Shown piece by piece: positions 1 through 7,604 of a DNA stretch of 16,298 nt. The DNA comes from AP-15 sp036404275 (lineage in GTDB: Bacteria > Pseudomonadota > Alphaproteobacteria > ATCC43930 > CGMCC-115725). A program made the position numbers and the translations under genes. The notes under the pieces are model-generated. The model was not told the DNA's origin. It made no database searches and saw only the letters and a list, made by a program, of their open reading frames with translations. Numbering within the stretch: position 1 is the first letter of the stretch; every line of letters begins with the position of its first letter. The DNA lies in NCBI GenBank assembly GCA_036404275.1, contig DASXAM010000137.1, forward strand, positions 1 to 16,298, given 5' to 3'.

Positions 1-317
1 TGAGCCGGTCATTCGGCCGACGCTCGTCCCTTAGAGCGGGGCAGCCCCAAGACGAAACCACGGTCATGCGGTAACCAACCCGCGCATGAGAGCTTGTTCA
101 ACCGGCGTCTTCGGGTCCTGTCTCCGGCAGTGCGCACCTTCGAACACCTGCCCTTCTGCCGCGGCGGAACGGAATAATTGTGCCTACCTCACTTGAAAGC
201 GAACATGAGAGCAGCTTGTTGAGAACGCCGGCCGCGCCGCACCCTGAACATCACGTTCACTCGGCCCGACTCGCAAGCGCAGCCCGCGCAAACCCGCAAG
301 CCGCTGGAGGCGTATGC
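1..317. other. Intergenic stretch downstream of norZ, no gene recognised
   Basis: I see no convincing gene in these 317 bases. Reading frames are short or are only extensions of antisense frames from norZ. Two imperfect copies of a short direct repeat are present, both beginning CATGAGAGC: one at about 85-103, and one at about 204-223 that carries two extra bases before CTTGTT. No tRNA-like cloverleaf, CRISPR repeat or clear terminator with a T-run was found. The norZ transcript ends in or before this stretch. Confidence 0.5.
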
Positions 318-2684
318 TCAAGGGTCTGAAAGCCCCGAAGGCTTTGCGCCATAATGCTGCGCCAATCGGGCGGCGAGGTTGGGAAAGATCGGCGCGAGCT
401 TGACGATAAAATCCCAGGCCATCAGCAAAGCCGCGATGGCGAATGGCACGTCGCCGACAAAGCGCAGCCACTGCCACAATACGGTGGTATCGTAAAATTC
501 GAGGCTGCGCGCATAGGCAAGGCCGTGGGCATAGACCGCTTCGAGCTGCGGCCAGCCGATCGGGAAAAAATTGAGCGCGATCCACAGCACCATTCCGGCG
601 TTGTAGAGCCAGAACGCCCACCGCCCGAGGCTTTCTCCGAATTCGCTGCGGTCGGCGGCGGCATAGCGCAGGCAGAAATAGATGAGCCCGATGCCGAGCA
701 GCCCGAAGGCGCCGAACAGCGAAGTATGGGCATGGTTCAATGTCAAAAACGTGCCGTGCTCGTAGTAATTGACGAGCGGGGCGTTCAGCGTGCCGCCGCC
801 GAAGACGCCGGCGCCAACGAAATTCCAGAACGCGGCGCCAATGATGTAAGTGTAAGCGAGGCCATAGCGGAATTCGCGGTGCTGCACGATCAGATCGTGC
901 TGGTGCATCGCCTCCAGGATCAGCAGGACGAGCGGCAATACCTCGATGAACGAAAACATGCTGCCCATCGGCACCCACAGCCCAGGCCCGCCAACCCAAT
1001 AAAGATGATGGCCGGTACCGATCACCCCGCCCAGGAAAATCAGGATCAGCTCGAAATAAACGGCGCGCTCGGCCAGTGAGCGCGAGATCAGCCCGAGCGC
1101 CATCAGCAGATAGGCGCTCATCGCCGCGGCAAAGAATTCGAAGGATTGCTCGACCCACAGATGCACGACCCACCAGCGCCAGAAATCGGTGATCGTAAAC
1201 GAGTGGCCGATGCTGAACGGTGGGATCATGCCGAAAATGTAGAGGGCGGCGATATTGGTCGTGGCCGCCCATAACAGATGTTCGAGGCGGATGCGTCCGG
1301 TCCAGAACTGTCGCGTCGCCTGCTTCAACAGCGCCGCGCTCGGCCACAGCGCACGCAACACCAGAGCGCTCCAGAAAGTAAGCCCGAAGAAAAACAGGAT
1401 CTGCCAGAAGCGGCCAAGTTCGATGTAGGAAAGGCCCTGATTGCCGAACCAGAACCAGCCGCGCTTGATGATCCCCATGATGCCGAGATAGTCGCCGATT
1501 AAGGCGCCGGCGACGATGATGACGGTCGCCCAGAACAAGAGGTCGACGAGCGGCCCCTGCGCTTGCGCCTCGCGCCCGCTGATCGCCGGCGCCAGAAACA
1601 GCGCGGCACCGATCCACGACAGCCCGATCCAGATGATCGGCGCCTGGATATGGATGCTGCGCCAAAAATTGAACGGCAATACATCATCGAAATGGATGCC
1701 GTAAAAGCTCACCCGATCCGAATAGTAATGACCGAGGATGGCGCCCGCGGCGATCTGCAACAGCAATACCGCGGCGACGACCAGGAAATATTTGCCGACC
1801 TTGCGCTGGCTCGCTGTCAAGGGGCGGAACGTGGACAATATCGGGTCCATCACTGCAGCATCCGGGTCGCTCAAATAGCGGTGATAGATGAACAAGACCA
1901 GGCCAAAGCAGAAAAATGTGAAGCAGAAGCTGATCCAGGTCCACAGAAACGTGTCGCTGGTGGGGGCGTTACCGACTAAGGGTTCGTACGGCCAGTTCTG
2001 CGTCCAGGAGACGTCGGCCCCGGGCCGGCGTGCGATCGTCGTCAGCGACGAGTAGATCAGAAAATCAGCGGTCTTGAGTGCATTCGCCGCGTCGAGGCTG
2101 TAGGCCAGCGTCCAACCTTTGATGAAATCATTGTGCAGCAATTCGTTGGCGATCTGGTCCCGCAGCACCGCGGTCGCGCCGGCAAGAGCGCGCGGCAAGG
2201 CGACCGTCTCGCGCGTCAAATCGACGCCTTTGAGTTCGCGCTGCATCGCGGTGCGCACCGTCGCCTGCTGCTCTGGGTCGAGCGAAGCGGCCAGTTGGCC
2301 GAACCGCGCTTTCGCCAGATTGTCCTCGGTCAACCGGCCGAGGCGCACGAGGTTCTGTGCGGTGTAGTCCTCGCCGAAATACGACCCCATCCCGTAGAGG
2401 CTGCCGTAATCCATCAGATCGGCCTGCTGGAACGAGGCCTTGCCGTCGGCGATGTCGGCGGCGGTCATCAGCACCGAGCCGTCGGGGGCAACAAACCGGT
2501 CGGGCTGTGGCGGCGCCGTGCGATAGGTCACAGCGGTCGCCCAGCCGAGCAGGCTGAACGTCCCGATCGCAATGCCGAGCAGCACCCATTTCAACACATT
2601 GCCGATCCGGTCGCCGGCCATCCGGCCGGTTTCTGCTGTCGCAGCGGTCATCTTTCCCCCGATTTCATTGATCAGGTTGCCCAT
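318..2684 (-). CDS. norZ: Quinol-dependent nitric oxide reductase (qNor), single-chain
   Basis: This is a membrane haem-copper-oxidase superfamily enzyme that reduces 2 NO to N2O with electrons from quinol. At 788 aa it has the qNor architecture: an N-terminal TM near 31-50, a periplasmic domain replacing NorC (about 55-240, no CXXCH), then a bundle of about 12 TM helices. Visible ligands are His345 (low-spin haem, WRSIHIQAP), His508 with Glu512 (VVHLWVEQSFE), His559/His560 (GTGHH) as FeB ligands, Glu581, and His651/His653 (LNHAHTS) as haem ligands. All key residues are present. The gene follows the ATPase gene by 40 bp on the same strand, so it is probably co-transcribed from the FNR box at 5329. 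The start is uncertain: ATG at 2684 has little SD, while ATG at 2651 (Met12) follows GGGGGA at very short spacing. Family assignment is firm; the choice of start is not. Confidence 0.95.
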   Translation of the reverse strand: MGNLINEIGGKMTAATAETGRMAGDRIGNVLKWVLLGIAIGTFSLLGWATAVTYRTAPPQPDRFVAPDGSVLMTAADIADGKASFQQADLMDYGSLYGMGSYFGEDYTAQNLVRLGRLTEDNLAKARFGQLAASLDPEQQATVRTAMQRELKGVDLTRETVALPRALAGATAVLRDQIANELLHNDFIKGWTLAYSLDAANALKTADFLIYSSLTTIARRPGADVSWTQNWPYEPLVGNAPTSDTFLWTWISFCFTFFCFGLVLFIYHRYLSDPDAAVMDPILSTFRPLTASQRKVGKYFLVVAAVLLLQIAAGAILGHYYSDRVSFYGIHFDDVLPFNFWRSIHIQAPIIWIGLSWIGAALFLAPAISGREAQAQGPLVDLLFWATVIIVAGALIGDYLGIMGIIKRGWFWFGNQGLSYIELGRFWQILFFFGLTFWSALVLRALWPSAALLKQATRQFWTGRIRLEHLLWAATTNIAALYIFGMIPPFSIGHSFTITDFWRWWVVHLWVEQSFEFFAAAMSAYLLMALGLISRSLAERAVYFELILIFLGGVIGTGHHLYWVGGPGLWVPMGSMFSFIEVLPLVLLILEAMHQHDLIVQHREFRYGLAYTYIIGAAFWNFVGAGVFGGGTLNAPLVNYYEHGTFLTLNHAHTSLFGAFGLLGIGLIYFCLRYAAADRSEFGESLGRWAFWLYNAGMVLWIALNFFPIGWPQLEAVYAHGLAYARSLEFYDTTVLWQWLRFVGDVPFAIAALLMAWDFIVKLAPIFPNLAARLAQHYGAKPSGLSDP

Positions 2685-2724
2685 TGATTGATGGCGGTGG
2701 CCTGTCGCTCATCTCTGGTCCTGC

Positions 2725-5292
2725 TTATCGATTAAGCTTCAAGCGGCGCGCATCGGGAAAGAACCGCTTGACGATGTCCAGAAAGATCAGCGCGCCGAGT
2801 CCACAAGCTGCAACAACGCCGAGGTCGTCGCCGTGTAGCGGACCAAAGGCAAAGAGTTCACGGACAGGAGAGATCGAGAGAATGGCGGCCAGGATGCCTC
2901 CTGTGATCCCGAGCACCCACCACAATACCCGGTTGGAACCGTGAAAAATCGCCAAAAGCGAGGAACCAGCTGATCGGTTGACGAGAACCAGCCCGGCATT
3001 TGTCGCAATCAATGTGGTGAAGGTCAGCGCCCTCGCATCCGCTGCCACGACTTCCTTTTGCAAGGCGATTCCAAACACCGCTGCGACAAGGACCAGCACG
3101 AGCGTGCCCTGGAGCAGGCTCCAGGCGACCATCCCAGCGGTGACCAGCTTCTCGTCCGGGTTCCGCGGCGGCCGGCGCATAACGGTCGGTTCCGCCTCTT
3201 CCGCCTCGAACACGATCGAACACACCGGATCGATGACCATTTCGAGAAACGCAATATGGACGGGTGAAAAAATCAGCGGCCAGCCGAGTACCAGGGGCAG
3301 AACCGCAAGCCCGGCGATCGGCACGTGCACGGCCAGGATATAGGCCATGGACTTGCGCATGTTGTTGTAAATGCGACGCCCCAGGCGCACGACCGCGACG
3401 ATCGAGCCGAAATCGTCATCGAGCAGCACCAGCGAGGCGGCTTCGCGCGCGACATCGGTGCCGCGGCCGCCCATTGCGATGCCGATATGCGCCGCCTTCA
3501 GCGAAGGCGCGTCATTGACGCCGTCGCCGGTCATCGCGACGATTTCGCCGTTCGCCTTTAACGTGTCGACGATGCGCAGTTTCTGCTCGGGCATGATGCG
3601 GGCGAAAACGGAGACCTGCCGAATACGTTTGCGCAGCTCGGCTTCGCCGAGCCGATCGAGATCACCGCCGGTGAGGGCGGCGCCGGGTTCGAGCCCCGCC
3701 TCGGCAGCGATTGCGAGCGCCGTCGTCGGATAATCGCCGGTGATCATTACGACCTTGATCCCGGCCGCCCGACATTCGCGCACCGCGGCCGGCACCTCCG
3801 GCCGGAGCGGGTCGGCAAGACCGACAAGACCCAAAAATGTAAAAGAGAACGCACGCGGTGAGCCGGGGCGCAGGGTGTCGTGCGGCGCCGACGCGCGCGT
3901 CACACCGAGAACGCGCATGCCACCCGATGCCATGTCGCGGACGCCGGCATCAAGGCTTCTCTGCTCGGCCGAGGACATCCCGCACAATTCTGCGATCGCC
4001 TCGGGCGCACCTTTGCTGGCCACAATCAGTCGGCCGCTTGCGGGGTCGTCCCAGACCTGCGTCACGGCCAGGAGCCCCGGCGCAATGCCCCATTCCCATT
4101 TGAGCGAGCGCGCAGTTTCGTTTCCTACGCTCGGCATCAGCCCGGTAGCGGCGCCCAGCGCATGAAACGCCTTCTCCATCGGGTCGAACGGCGTCACAGC
4201 GCTCGCAAGAATTCCGTAACTTATGATCTCGGCGATGGCCTTGGGCGCCGGCACGCCCGATTGTGGGCGCCAGCATGCGTTCCCGGCGCGGATTTCGGCA
4301 ATCGCCATCCGGTTCTGGGTCAATGTGCCGGTCTTGTCGGTGCACAGCACGGTCGCTGCACCCAGGGTTTCGATCGCGGCAATCCGGCGCGTGAGGACAC
4401 GCGCACGCGAAATGCGCCACGCGCCCATCACCATGAACACCGTCAAGACGAGCGGGAACTCTTCCGGCAGCATCGACATGCTGAGCGCGATGCCGTTCAA
4501 GACCGCATCGAGCCACGACCCACGCCACAGACCGTAGAGGATGACAGCGAGGATACTGATGCCCAGGCTCACCACCGCGAAGCGGATCACGAGAGCGCGG
4601 GTTTGGACGCGCAAGCGCGGCGGTTCCGGGTCGATGCCGGCAAGCGCGACGCCGATTTTGCCGATCTCGCTTTGGGCGCCGGTCGCCGTCACGCGGCCGG
4701 TGCCGTGGCCACGGACCACGAGGCTGCCGGAGTAGACGTAAGCTGCATCATGCTCGGGCGCAGGCGCCGAAGCGTCCTTGCGCACCGGGAAAGGTTCACC
4801 CGTGAGCAGCGATTCATCGGCCTCGAGATCATGGGCCGACAACACTCTGGCGTCGGCTGGCACGCGATCGCCTTCGGCAAGCACAAGAAGGTCGCCGCGC
4901 ACTACCTCGCGGCCGGGGATCCGGCGCTCGCCGCCGCTGCGGATCACCAGGGCACGCGGGCTCGTCAGATCACTCAAGGTGTCGAGAACGCGTTCGGTGC
5001 GCGCCTCCTGGATGACGGCAATCGATACCGAGGTCATGGCGAATACCGCCAGCAAGACCGCTTCGTGCCAATCGCCAAGCGCCAAATAGATCGCCGCGGC
5101 GGCAGTCAGCAACGCGAACATCGGCTCGCGCAAGACCTCGGCGAGAATGCGGATAGGCGAGCGGCGGCGCTGGCCCGGCAGTTCGTTGGGCCCTTCCCGG
5201 CGCAGGCGAAGGGCAGCTTCGGCCTCCGTCAGGCCGCCCATCTCGGCGGGAGGGGCATCCGGTTCGTAAGCGGATTGTCGCGTTTGCGGCAT
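2725..5292 (-). CDS. P2-like cation-transporting P-type ATPase
   Basis: An 855-aa ATP-driven cation pump of the inner membrane, with the phosphorylated-Asp cycle. Visible in order: cation-ATPase N-terminal domain (LTEAEAALRL, GPNELP), two TM helices (about 55-95), actuator loop with TGEP at 164-167, TM4 ion-site motif PEEFP at 276-280, phosphorylation motif DKTGTLT (Asp319), nucleotide-binding KGAPE at about 427, MITGD at 516-520, TGDGVNDAP at 588-596, and six C-terminal TM helices including IDPVCSIVFEAE. No N-terminal metal-binding CXXC domain is present, so it is not a Cu/Zn P1B pump. A calcium-like or other divalent substrate is only a guess. An upstream reading frame extends to 5733, but it crosses the FNR box and has no ATPase similarity before Met at 5292. 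That ATG lies 37 bp from the box and lacks an SD, so the mRNA may be almost leaderless. Confidence 0.92.
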   Translation of the reverse strand: MPQTRQSAYEPDAPPAEMGGLTEAEAALRLRREGPNELPGQRRRSPIRILAEVLREPMFALLTAAAAIYLALGDWHEAVLLAVFAMTSVSIAVIQEARTERVLDTLSDLTSPRALVIRSGGERRIPGREVVRGDLLVLAEGDRVPADARVLSAHDLEADESLLTGEPFPVRKDASAPAPEHDAAYVYSGSLVVRGHGTGRVTATGAQSEIGKIGVALAGIDPEPPRLRVQTRALVIRFAVVSLGISILAVILYGLWRGSWLDAVLNGIALSMSMLPEEFPLVLTVFMVMGAWRISRARVLTRRIAAIETLGAATVLCTDKTGTLTQNRMAIAEIRAGNACWRPQSGVPAPKAIAEIISYGILASAVTPFDPMEKAFHALGAATGLMPSVGNETARSLKWEWGIAPGLLAVTQVWDDPASGRLIVASKGAPEAIAELCGMSSAEQRSLDAGVRDMASGGMRVLGVTRASAPHDTLRPGSPRAFSFTFLGLVGLADPLRPEVPAAVRECRAAGIKVVMITGDYPTTALAIAAEAGLEPGAALTGGDLDRLGEAELRKRIRQVSVFARIMPEQKLRIVDTLKANGEIVAMTGDGVNDAPSLKAAHIGIAMGGRGTDVAREAASLVLLDDDFGSIVAVVRLGRRIYNNMRKSMAYILAVHVPIAGLAVLPLVLGWPLIFSPVHIAFLEMVIDPVCSIVFEAEEAEPTVMRRPPRNPDEKLVTAGMVAWSLLQGTLVLVLVAAVFGIALQKEVVAADARALTFTTLIATNAGLVLVNRSAGSSLLAIFHGSNRVLWWVLGITGGILAAILSISPVRELFAFGPLHGDDLGVVAACGLGALIFLDIVKRFFPDARRLKLNR

Positions 5293-5299
5293 AGCCGCC

Positions 5300-5305
5300 A
5301 GATTA
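5300..5305 (-). promoter_or_regulatory. Putative -10 element of the ATPase-norZ promoter
   Basis: On the minus strand TAATCT lies 23 bases after the end of the FNR box, matching the class II arrangement (activator centred near -41.5). Transcription would then start within about two bases of the ATPase ATG at 5292. Supported by position and base match only. Confidence 0.4.
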
Positions 5306-5328
5306 GCCGATCGAACATTTCGGGTCGT

Positions 5329-5342
5329 TTGATCCTGATCAA
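5329..5342. promoter_or_regulatory. FNR/FixK box, perfect palindrome
   Basis: TTGATCCTGATCAA matches the Fnr/FixK consensus TTGAT-N4-ATCAA at every position. It lies in the 208-bp divergent region between the ATPase gene (ATG 37 bp away) and the cytochrome c gene (ATG at 5501, 158 bp away). Geometry fits activation of the ATPase-norZ side. Control of the cytochrome side is possible with a leader of about 120 bases. Confidence 0.85.
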
Positions 5343-5500
5343 GGCGACGGCACAGGAACAGCTCCCAGGCCAAACGGTGGAGACCGGGGATGATCCGACA
5401 TCGATCGGGGTTGACTGAGGAGAGTGGCCACGCTAGTTCGCGCCAAGATCGCAGCCCGACCCGACACTTCGCATCGTCCAAGGGGCAGCAGCCAGTGCCA

Positions 5501-5827
5501 ATGAGCCTATCGCCGATCGGAGGGTTGGCTAAAATCGCGCTGATTGTGGTGGGCAGCATAACCGCTGCTTCGGCGTCATTTGCCGCCGATCCTGTAAAGG
5601 GGGGACAGCTTGCGCAACAATGGTGCTCGAGCTGCCATGTGGTCGGGCAGACGGCGCCGAAAACCGTCCAGCAAGGCCCGCCGAGCTTTCGCATGATTGC
5701 GCAAAGCGGGGAAACCCAAGACCAGCTGCGCACCTTTTTGTCGCACCCGCATGGCGCGATGCCGAGCCTGTCGCTAAGCCGGACAGAAATCGCCGATTTG
5801 ATTGCCTATATCGAAACGTTGCGCTGA
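5501..5827 (+). CDS. Small periplasmic class I cytochrome c
   Basis: This 108-aa protein starts with a Sec signal peptide: hydrophobic stretch about 9-24 and a likely cleavage after SASFA near residue 28. It has a single haem-attachment motif CSSCH (42-46) and a probable axial Met87 in HGAMPSL, typical of a one-haem class I cytochrome c of about 80 mature residues. It would carry single electrons in the periplasm; partners are unknown. qNor takes electrons from quinol, so this cytochrome is not an obvious donor for it. The gene is divergent from the ATPase-norZ operon and shares the intergenic FNR box. An alternative in-frame ATG at 5390 has a better SD (GGAG seven bases upstream), but would add 37 non-hydrophobic residues before the signal peptide. 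I prefer 5501 for that reason; the start remains open. Confidence 0.85.
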   Translation: MSLSPIGGLAKIALIVVGSITAASASFAADPVKGGQLAQQWCSSCHVVGQTAPKTVQQGPPSFRMIAQSGETQDQLRTFLSHPHGAMPSLSLSRTEIADLIAYIETLR

Positions 5828-5942
5828 CGCCTCCACAAGCTCCTTCATAACGTCTCGAGCTTTCACCGGATTTGACCTCACCCGGTCTCCGGCGGCAGTC
5901 GAGCACTGCCCCCGCCGCTGGCGTAGGTGCGCCGAATTTTCG

Positions 5943-6227
5943 ATGGCCTTCCTTGAGGTTCCGGAAAATCCGATACGTCAGGAGCTTGTCGACGCCATCG
6001 ACGGGTTGAGCGATGAGGAGCGCATCGAGCTCTTGGCTCTGACTTGGCTCGGGCGCGGCGACTACGGCAAAGACGAGTGGGCCCAGGCCCTCTCCGAGGC
6101 GCACTATATTCACGACCGAAAAGCGACGGATTACCTCGTCGGAGCACCTCTTCTCGGCGACTATCTCGAAGAAGGCGTGGCTCAGCTCGATTATTCGATC
6201 GAGGACTACGAGATCGGGCGCCTGTAA
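5943..6227 (+). CDS. Short DUF3775-like protein of unknown function
   Basis: A 94-aa acidic soluble protein resembling the C-terminal part of DUF3775 proteins: RQELVDAIDGLSDEERIELLAL, then WLGRGDY, an EWAQAL helix, and TDYLVGAPLLGDYLEEGV. No function is established for the family. No signal peptide, TM helix or metal motif is visible. ATG at 5943 is chosen because the upstream in-frame sequence (to about 5802) does not look like the family and overlaps the cytochrome stop; the SD is poor. As I recall the family, members carry an extra N-terminal segment of some tens of residues that is missing here, so this may be an N-terminally shortened copy. It lies between the cytochrome and hsp20 genes on the same strand. 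Confidence 0.65.
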   Translation: MAFLEVPENPIRQELVDAIDGLSDEERIELLALTWLGRGDYGKDEWAQALSEAHYIHDRKATDYLVGAPLLGDYLEEGVAQLDYSIEDYEIGRL

Positions 6228-6290
6228 ACAGGAAGTGTGCCGCGACGGCGAGCCGATATCTCGATCAGACGGCAGAAATCCGGTCCCGGA

Positions 6291-6304
6291 TTGAGATGGA
6301 TCAA
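6291..6304 (+). promoter_or_regulatory. FNR/FixK box upstream of hsp20
   Basis: TTGAGATGGATCAA matches TTGAT-N4-ATCAA with one deviation (G for T in the left half). Its centre is 66 bases before the hsp20 ATG. A -10-like CATTTT at 6327-6332 lies 23 bases after the box, the class II distance, giving a leader of about 25 bases that contains the strong SD. Confidence 0.75.
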
Positions 6305-6363
6305 TGCCTGGCCTTGGAGCCGGGCGCATTTTTTGAGGGTATTGATTCAAAGAGGAGGTTCCG

Positions 6364-6885
6364 ATGGCCGACACCGAGGTTGAAGTCAGAAAGGGGCCGC
6401 CGGAGCGGGTTGCGCCACCCGACCTGTGGCGCGCGTCTACCCGCGAAATGGACCGGCTGTTTGACCGGTTTGCCGGAGGTTTCGGCTTCCCCTGGCTGCG
6501 CCGAATGTTCGACATTGAACCCTGGCAGCCGTGGCAAGCCGTTTCCGGTCTTGCCGCTCCCGCGGTCGAAATCAGCGAGGACGAAAAGACTTACAAGATC
6601 ACGGCCGAATTGCCCGGGCTCGACGCCAAAGACATCGACGTGTCGATGTCGGATCACAGGCTCGTCCTAAAGGGCGAAAAGCGCGCCGAGAAAGAGGAAA
6701 AGAACAAGAACTATCACCTCAGCGAGCGTTGCTACGGGGCGTTCCAGCGGTCGTTTCCGCTGCCGGACGGGATCGACCGCGAAAAGGTCGCGGCCGATTT
6801 CGCGAAAGGCGTGCTGACAGTCACGCTTCCTAAAACGGTCGAGGCACAGAAGCAAACCAGAAAAATCGAAGTCAAGGCTAGCTGA
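6364..6885 (+). CDS. Hsp20 small heat-shock chaperone
   Basis: An ATP-independent cytoplasmic holdase that binds unfolding proteins, 173 aa. An N-terminal arm rich in aromatic residues (about 20-60, with repeated Trp and Phe) is followed by the alpha-crystallin domain (about 66-160) with AVEISEDEKTYKITAELPGL at its start and the family hallmark GVLTVTLPK near its end. The C-terminal IEV resembles the I-X-I/V oligomer-docking motif. Length is slightly above the usual 140-160 aa, the excess lying in the N-terminal arm. The start is secure: AGAGGAGG lies five bases before the ATG. The FNR box at 6291 suggests induction by low oxygen or through FixK rather than by heat; I see no ROSE-type RNA thermometer or heat-shock promoter. 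Confidence 0.93.
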   Translation: MADTEVEVRKGPPERVAPPDLWRASTREMDRLFDRFAGGFGFPWLRRMFDIEPWQPWQAVSGLAAPAVEISEDEKTYKITAELPGLDAKDIDVSMSDHRLVLKGEKRAEKEEKNKNYHLSERCYGAFQRSFPLPDGIDREKVAADFAKGVLTVTLPKTVEAQKQTRKIEVKAS

Positions 6886-6896
6886 GAGCAATCCGG

Positions 6897-6918
6897 CAGC
6901 GGTGGTCCACCGCCGCTG
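6897..6918. terminator. Possible bidirectional terminator hairpin between hsp20 and fixJ
   Basis: The convergent gap holds an imperfect inverted repeat: CAGCGGTGG facing CCACC..CGCTG with a small bulge. It is GC-rich and well placed to separate the two converging transcripts. No T-run follows on either strand, so intrinsic termination is uncertain. Confidence 0.35.
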
Positions 6919-6983
6919 TCTGAGCCTCGTCATTGGCGCCGTTTCGCTCCATACCGGGGGAGTGCAGCCGCTTCAGGGCGTGG

Positions 6984-7604
6984 TCAATGGGCGGGCGGCG
7001 ACAAGCCTGCCGCGAGAGCGAGGCGGATCAGCTCGGAGAGGCTTTTCGCCTGCATCTTGCGCATGACGCTCGCGCGATGGATTTCAACCGTGCGTGGGCT
7101 GATTGCCAGGTCGTAGGCAATCGACTTGTTCGGCAGGCCGGCGACGAGGCCGGCGAGCACCTGACGCTCGCGCGGCGACAGCGCCGACAGCCGCGACGCG
7201 GCGACTTGAGTGAGCGTGTCCGGAGCGGTCTCGACCAGCCGCAACTGCGCCGTCGCGACGGCATCGACGATCGCCTCGGCGGCAAACGGCTTTTCGATAA
7301 AATCGACGGCGCCCGCCTTCATTGCCTGCACCGCGAGCGGAATATCGCCAAAGCCGGTGATCAGGATGACCGGAAACCGCAGCGCCCGCTCCTCGAGATG
7401 CTGTTGCAGCTCGAGCCCTCCCATTTCGGGCATTCGGATGTCGCTGATCAGCACGCCGGCGGGAAGCGATGACGCGGCGGCGAGAAAGTCCGGCGCTGCG
7501 CCAAAGCTCGCAACCCGGTAGCCCTCCGTCTCGAGCAATATTGAGAGCGAGTGCCGCACCGCCTCGTCATCATCGACGATATAGACGCGGTGCCCGCTCC
7601 TCAT
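6984..7604 (-). CDS. fixJ: FixJ-type two-component response regulator
   Basis: This is a 206-aa NarL/FixJ-family transcription factor. The receiver domain (about 5-120) has the acidic cluster Asp11-Asp13, phospho-acceptor Asp55 (VLISDIRMP), Thr83 and Lys105 (EKPF). The output domain (about 138-200) is a LuxR-type helix-turn-helix: LSPRERQVL, then NKSIAYDLAISPRTVEIHR. Length and layout match FixJ of rhizobia (about 205 aa). The partner is inferred to be the FixL kinase encoded at 8890. Its likely target here is the fixK-like gene, which has a FixJ-like site upstream. ATG at 7604 is preceded by GAGAGG at about seven bases. It faces hsp20 convergently and is separated from the stand-alone receiver gene by about 770 bp of decayed sequence, so it probably has its own promoter. 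Confidence 0.9.
   Translation of the reverse strand: MRSGHRVYIVDDDEAVRHSLSILLETEGYRVASFGAAPDFLAAASSLPAGVLISDIRMPEMGGLELQQHLEERALRFPVILITGFGDIPLAVQAMKAGAVDFIEKPFAAEAIVDAVATAQLRLVETAPDTLTQVAASRLSALSPRERQVLAGLVAGLPNKSIAYDLAISPRTVEIHRASVMRKMQAKSLSELIRLALAAGLSPPAH

Noticed and set aside
85..223. CATGAGAGC repeats as a CRISPR or attachment site
   Set aside because: Only two imperfect copies of about 20 bases, no regular spacing, no integrase or tRNA nearby.
329..345. AAAGCC/GGCTTT hairpin as norZ terminator
   Set aside because: It lies inside the last codons of norZ before the stop and has no following T-run, so it is probably a chance coding-sequence palindrome.
184..1665. 493-aa minus-strand open frame overlapping norZ
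   Set aside because: Arg-rich translation in a different frame of the same strand as norZ, which has all qNor ligands.
2724..2736. CTTATCGATTAAG as a possible FNR box for norZ
   Set aside because: It matches neither half of TTGAT-N4-ATCAA and includes the ATPase stop codon; norZ is better explained by read-through from the ATPase promoter.
3880..5418. 512-aa plus-strand open frame antisense to the P-type ATPase
   Set aside because: Shadow of the ATPase gene; no family features, and it overlaps the divergent promoter region.
6338..6350. TTGATTCAA just upstream of the hsp20 SD as a second FNR box
   Set aside because: Half-sites are fused without the required four-base spacer, and the position is downstream of the inferred transcription start.
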